Source of the DNA: Bacillota bacterium
Lineage (GTDB): Bacteria; Bacillota; Clostridia; Oscillospirales; Acutalibacteraceae
Length of the DNA: 64,000 bases
Reading direction: 5' to 3'
Assembly (NCBI GenBank): GCA_023416955.1
Contig: JAEZGM010000042.1
Span: 124,001-188,000, forward strand
Made by a program: the position numbers and the translations under genes. Below, piece after piece: positions 8,625-17,024 of the stretch (position 1 is its first letter; each line of letters opens with the position of its first letter). The notes under the pieces were generated by a model that saw only the letters and a program-made list of their open reading frames with translations, was not told where the DNA came from and made no database searches.

Positions 8625-8963
8625 TTGAGACTGTATCGATCAAAAAAGCAACATCGCGGCTTACTTGTGAGCGCGCTGATTTTTATTGCCGTCATCCTCT
8701 TATTTCAATACGGATTCAAAAATATTTCCGGCACGAACAGTGCGGAGGATCTGAACGTAACGCAGGAAGCCATCCGCAAGGCGGTTGTCAGTTGTTATGC
8801 GATTGAAGGGGTCTACCCTCCGAGCGTCTCCTATTTGGAACAGCATTACGGCGTTGTGATCAATCACAACAGGTACTCCGTCAGCTACGAACTGGCCGGC
8901 TCCAATATTATGCCGTCCATTGATGTGCGTGAAAAGGGGCAGGATCAGGGGGTGGCGCAATGA
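8625..8963 (+). CDS. small pilin-like membrane protein
   Basis: 112 residues starting with TTG at 8625 after AAAGGGA. A basic N terminus (RLYRSKKQHRG) is followed by a single hydrophobic helix (LLVSALIFIAVILLF). The outside part contains AIEGVYPPSVSYLEQHYGV, a segment like the YP.sl..L..yG turn found after the helix in many type IV pilins and pseudopilins. The canonical Glu5 is missing. It overlaps the next gene by 4 nt (ATGA). It is probably a minor pilin-like component; no exact family is recognised. Confidence 0.7.
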   Translation: MRLYRSKKQHRGLLVSALIFIAVILLFQYGFKNISGTNSAEDLNVTQEAIRKAVVSCYAIEGVYPPSVSYLEQHYGVVINHNRYSVSYELAGSNIMPSIDVREKGQDQGVAQ

Positions 8964-9427
8964 CCGAAAAAAAGACACACTCCTTCAATACGGTATTTAT
9001 TCTGATTGTATTCAGCCTGTTCGCGCTCTGCTCGCTGTTCCTTGTACTCATCGGCGCCAATGTTTATAAAAATATTGTGGACGATATGAGGACAAACAAC
9101 GAGACACGCGCCAGCCTTTCCTATGTGGCCAACAAGGTTCACGCGGCGGGGGCGGGCGAAACCGCGCTGCAGACGATTGACGGGTACCAGGTTTTGGTGC
9201 TTACTTCCGAAGCAAACGGCGAAAGCTTCCACACTTATATTTACGAGAACGACGGCTATTTGCTGGAGCTGTTTACCCGTGCCGAAAACGGCTTCAAAGC
9301 GGGGGACGGCGACAAAATCACGCCGGTTTCCGGTTTTTCCATGGCGGAAAGCGACGGACTGCTAATCATTTCCGTAAACGGAAAAGGGGATCAAAAGCTG
9401 AAACTCTCGATATCGGAGGGTGGCTGA
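8960..9427 (+). CDS. DUF4860-like pilin-related protein
   Basis: 155 residues: a short basic N terminus, one hydrophobic helix at about 8-32 (NTVFILIVFSLFALCSLFLVLI), then ETRASLSYVANKVHAA and a beta-rich part with YENDGYLLELF. This layout matches DUF4860 proteins found in Firmicutes pilus-like operons. It is translationally coupled to the preceding gene and lies 3 nt before the next. Its probable role is as a minor pseudopilin; this is inferred from context. Confidence 0.75.
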   Translation: MTEKKTHSFNTVFILIVFSLFALCSLFLVLIGANVYKNIVDDMRTNNETRASLSYVANKVHAAGAGETALQTIDGYQVLVLTSEANGESFHTYIYENDGYLLELFTRAENGFKAGDGDKITPVSGFSMAESDGLLIISVNGKGDQKLKLSISEGG

Positions 9428-9430
9428 TCT

Positions 9431-9886
9431 ATGAAGAATCATCGCAGTAATCCCAATAGCTTTTTTATTGAAATCATTCTGGTTATTTTATTTTTTACTT
9501 TGTCCGCCTCCGTAACGCTTCAGCTCTTTGTAGCGGCGAACAGCCGCGCGCGGCAAAGCAGCGAGCTGAGTATTGCCGTCATGAAGTCGGAGGATATTGC
9601 CGAGCAGGTAAAAAGCATTACTTCCGTGGATTCCGTTCCGTACGCGCTGAAAAACGCGGCGCACACTACTTCTGGCGGGGCAGAGCATTACCGCCTTACA
9701 TTTGACCGGCAATGGAACGAAACCAGTTCCAACCCGCGCTATACGCTTGAAGTCACGCTGAAAAAGCAGGCTTCCCCAAGCGGCACGACGGTAGTTGCCG
9801 ACATTGCCGTTTCGCGCATTGCCGCGGGGAGCGAAAACAGCATTTACAAATTGGGTTCGTCCAAATATTTGCCGAAAGCCCCGTAA
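9431..9886 (+). CDS. type IV prepilin-like protein with non-canonical cleavage site
   Basis: 151 residues. The N terminus reads NPNSFFIEIILVILFF. Aligned on the invariant Glu5, the mature protein would start at Ser (S1 F2 F3 I4 E5), leaving Asn instead of Gly at -1. So it has a pilin helix with Glu5 but an atypical prepilin-peptidase site. The C-terminal ~100 residues form a small beta domain (YRLTFDRQWNE, YTLEVTLKK). It lies between the DUF4860-like gene and a GspK/PilX-like gene and is probably a minor pilin. Confidence 0.72.
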   Translation: MKNHRSNPNSFFIEIILVILFFTLSASVTLQLFVAANSRARQSSELSIAVMKSEDIAEQVKSITSVDSVPYALKNAAHTTSGGAEHYRLTFDRQWNETSSNPRYTLEVTLKKQASPSGTTVVADIAVSRIAAGSENSIYKLGSSKYLPKAP

Positions 9887-9911
9887 GGGTGCGGCGGAAA
9901 GAGAGGGTCGC

Positions 9912-10526
9912 ATGAAACGAAAAAGCAGTTTTTTTCCGGGTGTGGGCGCCTCGTCGATTTTAATGATTTTCGTTGTGCTGTGCCTGACCATGTTCGGCGT
10001 GCTTTCCTTTGTGACCGCAAACGCGGATTATAAGTTTTCCACCAAAAACGCAAATGCCGTGGAAAACTATTACGAGGCCTCGTCTTCCGCGCAGCAAAAG
10101 CTGGCGGAAATAGACAGCGCTCTGTTACAGGCAAAAAACGACGCGGCGCGTTACTCCGCAAAGCCGTTTCTGCTGTATACCCTGAATGACAGTGTCTATT
10201 TCGAAAACGAAAAGCAAATCATGGACTACCTGAAAAGCGGCGCGTCGTCAGAGCAAAAGCTTGATTACGCTTACTGCGAATTTTCCGCACTTCGGCTTGC
10301 GCGGATTGACGGCGCAGCCGTAACGCAAAGTGAGGATGGGCAGGTTCTGGCATCGCTGGCCTTTCCCGTGAATACAAACCGTACACTGGCGCTGACCGTA
10401 GCAGTCGAACCCTATTCTGCTTCACAGCGATACCGGGTGACGCAACAGAAGCTGGTCGGCGCCGAACAGCGGGATAACGGCGACAGTTCTTCCCTTTCCC
10501 TCTGGTCGGGGAGCAGCGCTCAATAA
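9912..10526 (+). CDS. PilX/GspK-like pilus accessory protein
   Basis: 204 residues; the ATG at 9912 follows GAGAGGGTCGC, whereas the upstream ATG at 9795 lies in the previous gene. The N terminus has GVGASSILMIFVVLCLTMFGVLSFV, a single long hydrophobic helix without Glu5, as in GspK/PilX. A predicted coiled region follows (EASSSAQQKLAEIDSALLQAKND). The rest is beta-rich with no recognised domain. The assignment rests on operon position and helix form. Confidence 0.65.
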   Translation: MKRKSSFFPGVGASSILMIFVVLCLTMFGVLSFVTANADYKFSTKNANAVENYYEASSSAQQKLAEIDSALLQAKNDAARYSAKPFLLYTLNDSVYFENEKQIMDYLKSGASSEQKLDYAYCEFSALRLARIDGAAVTQSEDGQVLASLAFPVNTNRTLALTVAVEPYSASQRYRVTQQKLVGAEQRDNGDSSSLSLWSGSSAQ

Positions 10527-10550
10527 TGGAAATAGGAGTAACCACGCCCT

Positions 10551-11630
10551 ATGGAATTTGATATTCTGAGCATCTTAAAAACGGCCATGGCAAAAAAGGC
10601 TTCCGATATCTTTATTATCTCCGGATGCCCGGTCAGCTGTAAAATCAGCGACCGCATTCTTCCCGTCGAGCAGGAAGACCTATGTGATTACAAATTAAAG
10701 CCGGACGATACGAAATGCTGTATTGAGCAAATATATGCCCTGACGCGCGGGCGCAGCATGGATTCCTTTCTGAGCAGCGGCGACGACGACTTTTCCTTCT
10801 CTATTGAGGGCTTGGGGCGCTTCCGCTGCAACGCGTATTTTCAGCGCGGTTCCATGGCGGCGGTGCTGCGCGTTTTTGGGTTTGACCTGCCTGATCCGGC
10901 AGCATTCCATATTCCCGAGGCGGTGCTGAATCTGAGCGATTATAAAAAAGGAATGGTACTGATCACCGGTTCGGCGGGCAGCGGAAAATCCACGACGTTG
11001 GCCTGTCTGATCGACCGCATCAACCATGAGCGCAACAGCCATATTATCACCATTGAAGACCCGATTGAGTATCTGCACCGGCACGACAAGAGCATCGTCA
11101 GCCAGCGCGAGCTGGAAACCGACACCCACGGTTATGTGCCCGCGCTGCGCGCGGCTCTGCGGCAGGCGCCCGACGTAATCCTGCTGGGGGAAATGCGGGA
11201 CTTTGAAACCATCGCAACCGCCATGACCGCTGCCGAAACCGGCCAGCTTGTGCTTTCCACCTTACATACCGTCGGTGCGGCAAATACGATAGACCGTATT
11301 ATAGACGTTTTTCCGCCCAGCCAGCAGCAGCAGATTCGAGTGCAGCTTTCCATGGTGCTCCGCGCAGTGGTTTCACAGCAGCTGATTCCCACGCTGGACG
11401 GTACGCTTGTTCCGGCGTTCGAAATTATGTTTGTAAACTCCGGAATCCGCAATATGATACGCGAATCAAAAGTGCATCAGATTGACAACGCAATTTCCTC
11501 CGCTTCGAGTGAGGGCATGATTTCCATGGATACCAGTTTATACAATTTGTATAAAGAAGGAAAAATATCAAAGGAAAATGCGCTGATTTATGCCAGCAAC
11601 GCCGAAGCACTGAAAAAGCGCATCAGCTGA
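10551..11630 (+). CDS. pilT: PilT-type twitching/retraction ATPase
   Basis: 359 residues. Walker A is GSAGSGKS at 140-147, the Asp box is HIITIEDPIEYLH at about 164-176, Walker B is DVILLGEMRD at about 208-216, and the His box is STLHT at 236-240. Near the C terminus GIRNMIRES matches the AIRNLIRE motif specific to PilT retraction ATPases. The N-terminal domain (KKASDIFI) is also PilT-like. It closes the pilus-like operon and is followed by a terminator. No PilB/GspE extension ATPase and no prepilin peptidase are in the window, so they must be elsewhere or be replaced by this enzyme. Confidence 0.92.
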   Translation: MEFDILSILKTAMAKKASDIFIISGCPVSCKISDRILPVEQEDLCDYKLKPDDTKCCIEQIYALTRGRSMDSFLSSGDDDFSFSIEGLGRFRCNAYFQRGSMAAVLRVFGFDLPDPAAFHIPEAVLNLSDYKKGMVLITGSAGSGKSTTLACLIDRINHERNSHIITIEDPIEYLHRHDKSIVSQRELETDTHGYVPALRAALRQAPDVILLGEMRDFETIATAMTAAETGQLVLSTLHTVGAANTIDRIIDVFPPSQQQQIRVQLSMVLRAVVSQQLIPTLDGTLVPAFEIMFVNSGIRNMIRESKVHQIDNAISSASSEGMISMDTSLYNLYKEGKISKENALIYASNAEALKKRIS

Positions 11631-11664
11631 AGCTGCGGCTTTAATCCATAAAATGTGATGAAAA

Positions 11665-11710
11665 ATGCGTCCTGATCAGGCTTTAAAGCCGTTTTAGGAC
11701 GCATCTTTTT
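11665..11710 (+). terminator. intrinsic terminator after pilT
   Basis: ATGCGTCCT at 11665-11673 pairs with AGGACGCAT at 11696-11704 and a CTTTTTT run follows. It ends the pilus-like operon. Confidence 0.85.
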
Positions 11711-11816
11711 TATTGATGAGACTGTTTTGCCACAGTCTCTTCCATCTTACGCTCATACAGCCACTTCCTTTATAAAACATTCAAAGAACGAGCACAAAAG
11801 CCTTGATCTGTGGATT

Positions 11817-12401
11817 TTACGTTTCAAAATTAATTTTGTTGTTAAATGAGCTGCTATATTCCTCTTTCGTCACGGAATACTCGACGCATTCCACGGGACC
11901 CCTCTTTCCTTCGACCCGACTTGTTCCCCGGTATACCATTCCCGCTTTCTGCATAACTCTGCCCGAAGCGGGGTTCTCCGGAAAATGAGAAGCGCAAATA
12001 GTCTTGAATTCGACCCGTTCAAAGCCGTAGCGAATAACCGCCGTCAGCGCCTCCGCCATGTATCCGTGGCCCCACCAGTTCTGCCCGATCACATAGCCAA
12101 CGCCCCCTGTGTCCGCAGAGCTCTCTACAGGTCTCAATTGCATACTTCCGATTACTTCTTTGTCCTGTCTCAAAGTAATCGCCCAGCGAAAAAACAGAGG
12201 ATCTTCCCGGTAGCGTTGTAATATTTCCGCCAGGTGTCGCCGCGTCTGCTCCAATGTGATGTCCGGCTCCCAGAACATGTACTTTGCGCAGCGCGGGTCG
12301 CTCGTCCAGTTGCGGAACATCTGCTCCGCGTCCTCCTCTGTGAACGGCCTTAAAATAAGCCGCTCCGTTTTCAGGGTCTCCATTCCCACCGCGTGTAGCA
12401 T
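11817..12401 (-). CDS. GNAT-family N-acetyltransferase (RimJ/RimL-like)
   Basis: 194 residues. The N terminus METLKTERLILRPFTEEDA is typical of RimJ/RimL-type GNAT enzymes, with the acetyl-CoA-binding loop around VIGQNWWGHGYMAEAL (Q/RxxGxG/A variant) and FPENPASGRVMQKAGM near the end. The start at 12401 has AGAGAGGG 8 nt upstream; the ATG at 12383 does not. These enzymes acetylate protein N termini or small amines; the substrate is unknown. It lies 23 nt downstream of the CLC gene and is probably in its operon. Confidence 0.85.
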   Translation of the reverse strand: MLHAVGMETLKTERLILRPFTEEDAEQMFRNWTSDPRCAKYMFWEPDITLEQTRRHLAEILQRYREDPLFFRWAITLRQDKEVIGSMQLRPVESSADTGGVGYVIGQNWWGHGYMAEALTAVIRYGFERVEFKTICASHFPENPASGRVMQKAGMVYRGTSRVEGKRGPVECVEYSVTKEEYSSSFNNKINFET

Positions 12402-12424
12402 ACAAATTACCCTCTCTCTAAACG

Positions 12425-13681
12425 CTATTTTTGATCGCCCAGGAACTCCGGTTTAAACTTGGAATACAGGATCTTTTGCCTGCTGTAAAGCCCGGTATAA
12501 CCGGAAAGCATATAGCTGACGGCGGCGGCAAGCAGGTAGAACGGAGCGCCCTTTGTGCCGAAAAGCTCCACACCAAGCACCAGCGTGGTGAGCGGACAGT
12601 TCGTAACGCCGCAAAACACCGCCAGAAGTCCAAGCGTCGCGCCGAACGCGGGGTTCATGCCCAGAATGCTCGCCGCAGTGCAGCCGAATGTCGCCCCGAC
12701 AAAAAATCCCGGTACAATTTCTCCGCCTTTAAACCCGGCTCCCAATGTCAGCGCGGTGAACAGCAGCTTTAAAATAAATGCCTGCGGTTTCGCATTGCCC
12801 GCCAGTGCGCCGGCAATCACGTTCATCCCCGTTCCAAGGTAATCCGTACCGAATATCAGCGAGAGCAGCGCGACCAAAAGCCCGCCCGCCGCAATACGGA
12901 AATATTGGTTTTCGAGAACCTTTCGATACAGCCTTGCACTGTTTTTCAGCGTGAAGCAAAACACTACGCTTAACCCCGCACAAAGCACCGCAAGCAGCAC
13001 GGCCCTAAACATCGGAAGCGGAAGCAGCGCGGGTATTTCGGTCAAATAGTAGGCTTCCGGCACTTCTCCGAACTGCCGGGCAACGGCGGTGGCGACCAGT
13101 GCCGCAACCGTGCAGGGTACAAGCGCCGCGTAATACATGATTCCGACGCTCACCACTTCCATGGAAAAAACCGCGGCGGCAACCGGTGCGCCAAATACGG
13201 CGGAAAACGCCGCGCTCATGCCGCACATCGTCATGATATGCATATCTTTTTCATCCAGCCGGAACAACCGCCCCACGCTGAAACCAAGACTGCCGCCCAT
13301 TTGCAGCGCGGCGCCCTCACGCCCTGCCGAACCGCCGCACAGGTGTGTCAGCACCGTTGAAACGAAAATCATCGGCGCCATTTTAAACGGCAGCGGTTCG
13401 GGTGAACGAACCGCCAGCAGCACCAGATTAGTTCCCTGCGACTTTTCCACACCGCAAATCCGGTATAAAAACACAATCAGTAAACCGGACACCGGCAGCA
13501 GCCACACGAGCCACGCATGATTTTGCCTGACAGACGTCACCGCATTAACGCAGTACAGAAACCCCGTTCCTGCCATCCCGATCAATACTCCCGCCAACGC
13601 CGCCAACAGCATCCATTTTACAAACACGATCAACGACCGCTTTATTCCGCCAATTTTCTCTCTTACTTGCGCCGTTCCCAT
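12425..13681 (-). CDS. CLC-family anion channel/antiporter, CLC-F (fluoride) type candidate
   Basis: 418 residues with about 10-12 hydrophobic segments. The conserved CLC anion-binding motifs are present in the form seen in the fluoride-exporting CLC-F branch. GTNLVL at 83-88 replaces GSGIP, GREGAALQ at 120-127 carries the gating Glu (E122), and KGGEIVPGFFVGATFG at about 318-333 replaces the GxFxP loop. No CBS domain is attached. It probably exports F- in exchange for protons, but a chloride/proton role cannot be excluded. No fluoride riboswitch was seen upstream. A TATAAT (minus strand, 13713-13718) lies about 30 bp before the start. Confidence 0.8.
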   Translation of the reverse strand: MGTAQVREKIGGIKRSLIVFVKWMLLAALAGVLIGMAGTGFLYCVNAVTSVRQNHAWLVWLLPVSGLLIVFLYRICGVEKSQGTNLVLLAVRSPEPLPFKMAPMIFVSTVLTHLCGGSAGREGAALQMGGSLGFSVGRLFRLDEKDMHIMTMCGMSAAFSAVFGAPVAAAVFSMEVVSVGIMYYAALVPCTVAALVATAVARQFGEVPEAYYLTEIPALLPLPMFRAVLLAVLCAGLSVVFCFTLKNSARLYRKVLENQYFRIAAGGLLVALLSLIFGTDYLGTGMNVIAGALAGNAKPQAFILKLLFTALTLGAGFKGGEIVPGFFVGATFGCTAASILGMNPAFGATLGLLAVFCGVTNCPLTTLVLGVELFGTKGAPFYLLAAAVSYMLSGYTGLYSRQKILYSKFKPEFLGDQK

Positions 13682-13798
13682 TTACATCTCTCCGAAACAT
13701 ATTATTCTTTTTATTATACGTCAAAGGCGGACCCGGTAAAAGAGTAAAGATAGGGCAAAAAGGAATCGTATGAATGAACATTTTTAGATAAAACAAGA

Positions 13799-13840
13799 AA
13801 AGATGCTACAAAATGAAAATTCATTTCGAAGCATCTTTTT
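13799..13840 (-). terminator. bidirectional hairpin terminator ending the GldG/DUF4340 operon
   Basis: AGATGCT at 13801-13807 pairs with AGCATCT, and an inner AATGAA/TTCATT stem extends it. T-rich runs exist on both sides. On the minus strand it lies after the stop of the DUF4340 gene. Confidence 0.75.
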
Positions 13841-13893
13841 GACTGTGCCATATATTAGTCTCTTGTGCGGCAAAATTTTTTCTTCAGCAGTCT

Positions 13894-15339
13894 TTATTTT
13901 CCAAGCTGCTGAAAATCGTAAACGACTTTATCCAAATCGGGGGAAATGATATTTCCCTGTACCGTTCCGTTCAGCACCACTGTATACCGGCGGTCACCGC
14001 TCTTATAAAACTCAATCTTATTCGGCGAATTATTGTTGAAATACTGATAGGTAATCGTGCAGTTCGGCGTGCCCGTCGGTTTTGCGGTTACCGACTCCAG
14101 CAGTTCCAGGCTCACCAGCTCCTGATAGAAGGTTTTATAGGAAGTGGAATAATCAACCTTCTTGCCATTGGTGGCTGTCACTGTATAATTATAGGCCGGT
14201 TTATCCTCGGTGGATTTTGTCTCGTCCTTTGTTCTGGCGGTATTGAGCGCGGATTCCGTCCCGTTCTGCGCAACAGTAATGGATTTTACCGTCTCAATAT
14301 TTGGCAGCAGAATCAGCTTTTGCCGCAAAGCAAACGCGTCTGTCTGTGCCCAAGCGCTTACGCTGTCGGCAGAAACTTCGTAAACGACATTCACTCCGCC
14401 CAACATCGCGTAGTAACCGCTTTGACTCTTTGCGCCGAGCATGAGCTTATAGTTACCCTTATTTACGGTAAATTCCGCGACCGCGCTCGGCTGGTCAAGC
14501 CCATAGGTTTTCAGGTCCTGCGCGGTAGGGTTGGCTTTCGCCACGGAGGAAGCAGTCAGAGAGGCAAGCGCGGTTTTTACGGCGCCGTACTTCGTGGAGT
14601 CGGCTTCCACATTGATGGGGGAGGTAATCGCCTCAACCGTACCCTCCTTGCGGATGGTGACCGGCTGAGTGTAATTCTTCCCGCTCAGCGTAACCGAGGT
14701 AAAATCATTTTCACCGCTGCTGTTCTGAATGTTCAGCATGACCTTATCAATGAAGTAGTTTGCGTTTTCCAAAATACCGCTGTCAACGCTGACAACATAT
14801 ACATTCTCCGATTTTTCACCGGACATATAGTACGAAGTGCTGTCGGTGGCGCTGACGCTGCCGATTTTGTAGTTATAGCTGCTGCCGTCCTTAAAGCGAA
14901 CTTCCACCGTCGCCTGCGGGTCGGTCAGGCCGAACTCCGAAGGGTTGCTCACGGTGCCCAGGTTTTGAGTTGCCACCAGACTGAACCCGTTTTTCACAAC
15001 CTGTTCCGCGGCGGAAGAGTCGATCGGAACACCTTCCAGCCCTTTGATGGTATAGGTTGTGGTTTCCTCCGCGGCGGAAGAAGTACCGGAGGAAGACGAT
15101 GAAACCGCCGCCTTCTTGGTAACGGGAATAATCACGTAGCTTCCCTTTTTATTTTTGACGGACATGGATACCACATCGCCGCTTGTCTTGGACAGTAAGT
15201 CCATGGTCGGTGTGGAGGAAACGGCGGATGAAGACCCGCCCTCTTTATTATTGCCCGTGAGCGTGAGGGCGGCGACTGCGCCTCCCAGCACGACAATCAC
15301 GGATGCGACAATGACAAGATTTCTGGTGCCGGTTTTCAT
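13894..15339 (-). CDS. DUF4340-domain protein of a gliding-type ABC export system
   Basis: 481 residues. The ATG at 15339 has AGAGGAGGC about 10 nt upstream, inside the end of the preceding gene; the ORF start at 15387 has no site. One N-terminal membrane helix (VIVASVIVVLGGAVAALTL) is followed by a Ser-rich linker and two similar beta repeats (SEFGLTDPQATVEVRFKDG and LKTYGLDQPSAVAEFTVNKG), the DUF4340 pattern. It starts 1 nt after the stop of the GldG-like gene, so translation is coupled. Members are found with GldF/GldG-type ABC exporters; the exported substrate is unknown. Confidence 0.85.
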   Translation of the reverse strand: MKTGTRNLVIVASVIVVLGGAVAALTLTGNNKEGGSSSAVSSTPTMDLLSKTSGDVVSMSVKNKKGSYVIIPVTKKAAVSSSSSGTSSAAEETTTYTIKGLEGVPIDSSAAEQVVKNGFSLVATQNLGTVSNPSEFGLTDPQATVEVRFKDGSSYNYKIGSVSATDSTSYYMSGEKSENVYVVSVDSGILENANYFIDKVMLNIQNSSGENDFTSVTLSGKNYTQPVTIRKEGTVEAITSPINVEADSTKYGAVKTALASLTASSVAKANPTAQDLKTYGLDQPSAVAEFTVNKGNYKLMLGAKSQSGYYAMLGGVNVVYEVSADSVSAWAQTDAFALRQKLILLPNIETVKSITVAQNGTESALNTARTKDETKSTEDKPAYNYTVTATNGKKVDYSTSYKTFYQELVSLELLESVTAKPTGTPNCTITYQYFNNNSPNKIEFYKSGDRRYTVVLNGTVQGNIISPDLDKVVYDFQQLGK

Positions 15340-15340
15340 C

Positions 15341-17011
15341 TTACAGGTGCCTCCTCTTGCGGAACACAACAATGCCTGCAATGGCAATCAGCAGCGGAAT
15401 CAAAATCGTAAAGACGCCAAGTCCGAGAATCGTACTTACCTGAGCGGTCAGCTTAATATCGGAAACGTTGGTCTGAACCGGAGTGCTGGTCACCGCGGTA
15501 TCGGCATTGCTGGTTCCCGTCGCATACTTTGTCAGATCGACTACATATTTTGAGTTTCCGAATGCACTGGAACCAAGAATGCTGGTCTCAAACATTGCGG
15601 TGCTGCCCAGCGCAACGACATTTGCCTTATAAGTCTTACTGCCCGATGTAATTGAATCCTGAGAAAGTACTGCCGTGTCGTATGCCTGTTTTGGCAGGCC
15701 GCTCGCGGACGTGGTTTTGCTGTCCACCGCATAGCTGGTAGTATTGGATTTTGCAAGGACGTAGGTTTTCTTCGTTCCCTTCGTGTCGTAAAGAAGGTTC
15801 AGCGGTACAGACACCGGTGTGGAGAAATATCCGTAGTCGGTGCTGCTGCCGTTCAGGCTGAGATCGCTTTGCACTGTGGATAAAATATAGCTGGGGTCAT
15901 TGGCGTAATATTTGCTCTGGTCACTTTCTACAATCACTGCCTGCTTGGACTGGATGCCCCATTCCTGCAGGAATTCGGAAAGCTTGGGCATCGTTGTCTG
16001 GCTGGGAGTAAACGTGATGAGAAGCGTGCGGTCGCCCGCCAGCTTGGTGCTGCTCAGAAAATCGTCAAGCTTTTTAATCTCTTCGTCGGTATAATCCGTT
16101 GTAGGGCAGCCCAAAACAATTATCTGCGCCTTATCGGGAACCGCGTCGGTCAACAGGTTGAAATCTTTTGTTTCAAAGCTGTTGTTCGACAAAAGCTGCT
16201 TGTAGGTCGTGCCGTCCATCTGCTCGCTGTGGCCGGTGTCAAACGCCACGACGGGAAGCGTATCCGCAATGACGGAGTTCACGCCGGAAGCAAGCGCGCT
16301 GTCGACCAGCGAGTAGTTAGTCGCCGAGCTGCCGTCCTGACTGTACTGAATATTGAATAAGTCGGTATAAACGACGATCCGCTCGCGCTTGTCGCTCTTA
16401 ATCAACACATCGCCCTGTGTCAGCTCGTTGCTCTTATAGTCTTTGGCAAACGTCGGATTCTTCACCAAATCAATGTACTGCACCTTAATATTGGAATTGC
16501 GTTCCGCCATTTTGGCGGCAAGGGTTCCGACCTGGCTGTATTTGATTCCGTAATCGGACAAAATCTGGTCGTTTTTGGTCTGCTCTTCCGTTGCCATAAT
16601 GGAAATGGTCACCGGTTCTTTCACTTTGTCAACGATCTTATTTGCCTGTTCGGAGAGTGTATTGGTGTTGTCTTTTGATAAATCAAGATTCATGGACGGA
16701 TAATGGTTCCCAAGGATTCCAACCAAAACATTGATCAGAACGACAATCACAAGGAATCCCGCGGTGAATGCGGTAGAAATCCCCCCGCGTTTGAACTTGG
16801 TGCTGCCGAAATAAGATTTTACAGCGCCAGGGTTCTTTTCGTCCTTTTTGGGGCTGCTTTCCTCCGGCTGCTTCGGTTCGCCTTTCTCCTCGGGCTTTTC
16901 CTGCGCTGCGGCGGTGCTTTCCGTTGATTCATCGGAAATCGCTGCCGGTTGAGCGGAGACTTCTTCCGGCTCCTGCGAATTTATTTTTTCGTTTTCATTT
17001 TCTATATTCAT
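15341..17011 (-). CDS. GldG-like ABC transporter auxiliary protein
   Basis: 556 residues. An acidic, Glu/Pro/Ser-rich cytoplasmic N terminus (about 1-70) is followed by a membrane helix (AFTAGFLVIVVLINVLVGIL). A large extracytoplasmic domain follows, with the ABC_transp_aux features LDLSKDNTNTLSEQ, VQYIDLVKNP, VVAFDTGHSEQMD and IIVLGCPTTDYTDEE. It ends in a C-terminal helix with a basic tail (VFRKRRHL). It belongs to an operon with an ATPase, an ABC-2 permease and a DUF4340 protein. In Bacteroidetes the equivalents take part in gliding; in Firmicutes the function is not known. Confidence 0.87.
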   Translation of the reverse strand: MNIENENEKINSQEPEEVSAQPAAISDESTESTAAAQEKPEEKGEPKQPEESSPKKDEKNPGAVKSYFGSTKFKRGGISTAFTAGFLVIVVLINVLVGILGNHYPSMNLDLSKDNTNTLSEQANKIVDKVKEPVTISIMATEEQTKNDQILSDYGIKYSQVGTLAAKMAERNSNIKVQYIDLVKNPTFAKDYKSNELTQGDVLIKSDKRERIVVYTDLFNIQYSQDGSSATNYSLVDSALASGVNSVIADTLPVVAFDTGHSEQMDGTTYKQLLSNNSFETKDFNLLTDAVPDKAQIIVLGCPTTDYTDEEIKKLDDFLSSTKLAGDRTLLITFTPSQTTMPKLSEFLQEWGIQSKQAVIVESDQSKYYANDPSYILSTVQSDLSLNGSSTDYGYFSTPVSVPLNLLYDTKGTKKTYVLAKSNTTSYAVDSKTTSASGLPKQAYDTAVLSQDSITSGSKTYKANVVALGSTAMFETSILGSSAFGNSKYVVDLTKYATGTSNADTAVTSTPVQTNVSDIKLTAQVSTILGLGVFTILIPLLIAIAGIVVFRKRRHL

Positions 17012-17024
17012 TGTGATTCCCCCC

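Noticed and set aside
13682..13798. Fluoride riboswitch before the CLC-F-like gene
   Set aside because: The conserved crcB motif was not seen on the minus strand.
14320..15102. 260-codon plus-strand ORF opposite the DUF4340 gene
   Set aside because: Shadow of a supported gene; no start signal or domain.
15875..15883. Perfect DnaA box TGTGGATAA
   Set aside because: A single 9-mer inside the GldG-like coding sequence, 17 kb from dnaA, is expected by chance.
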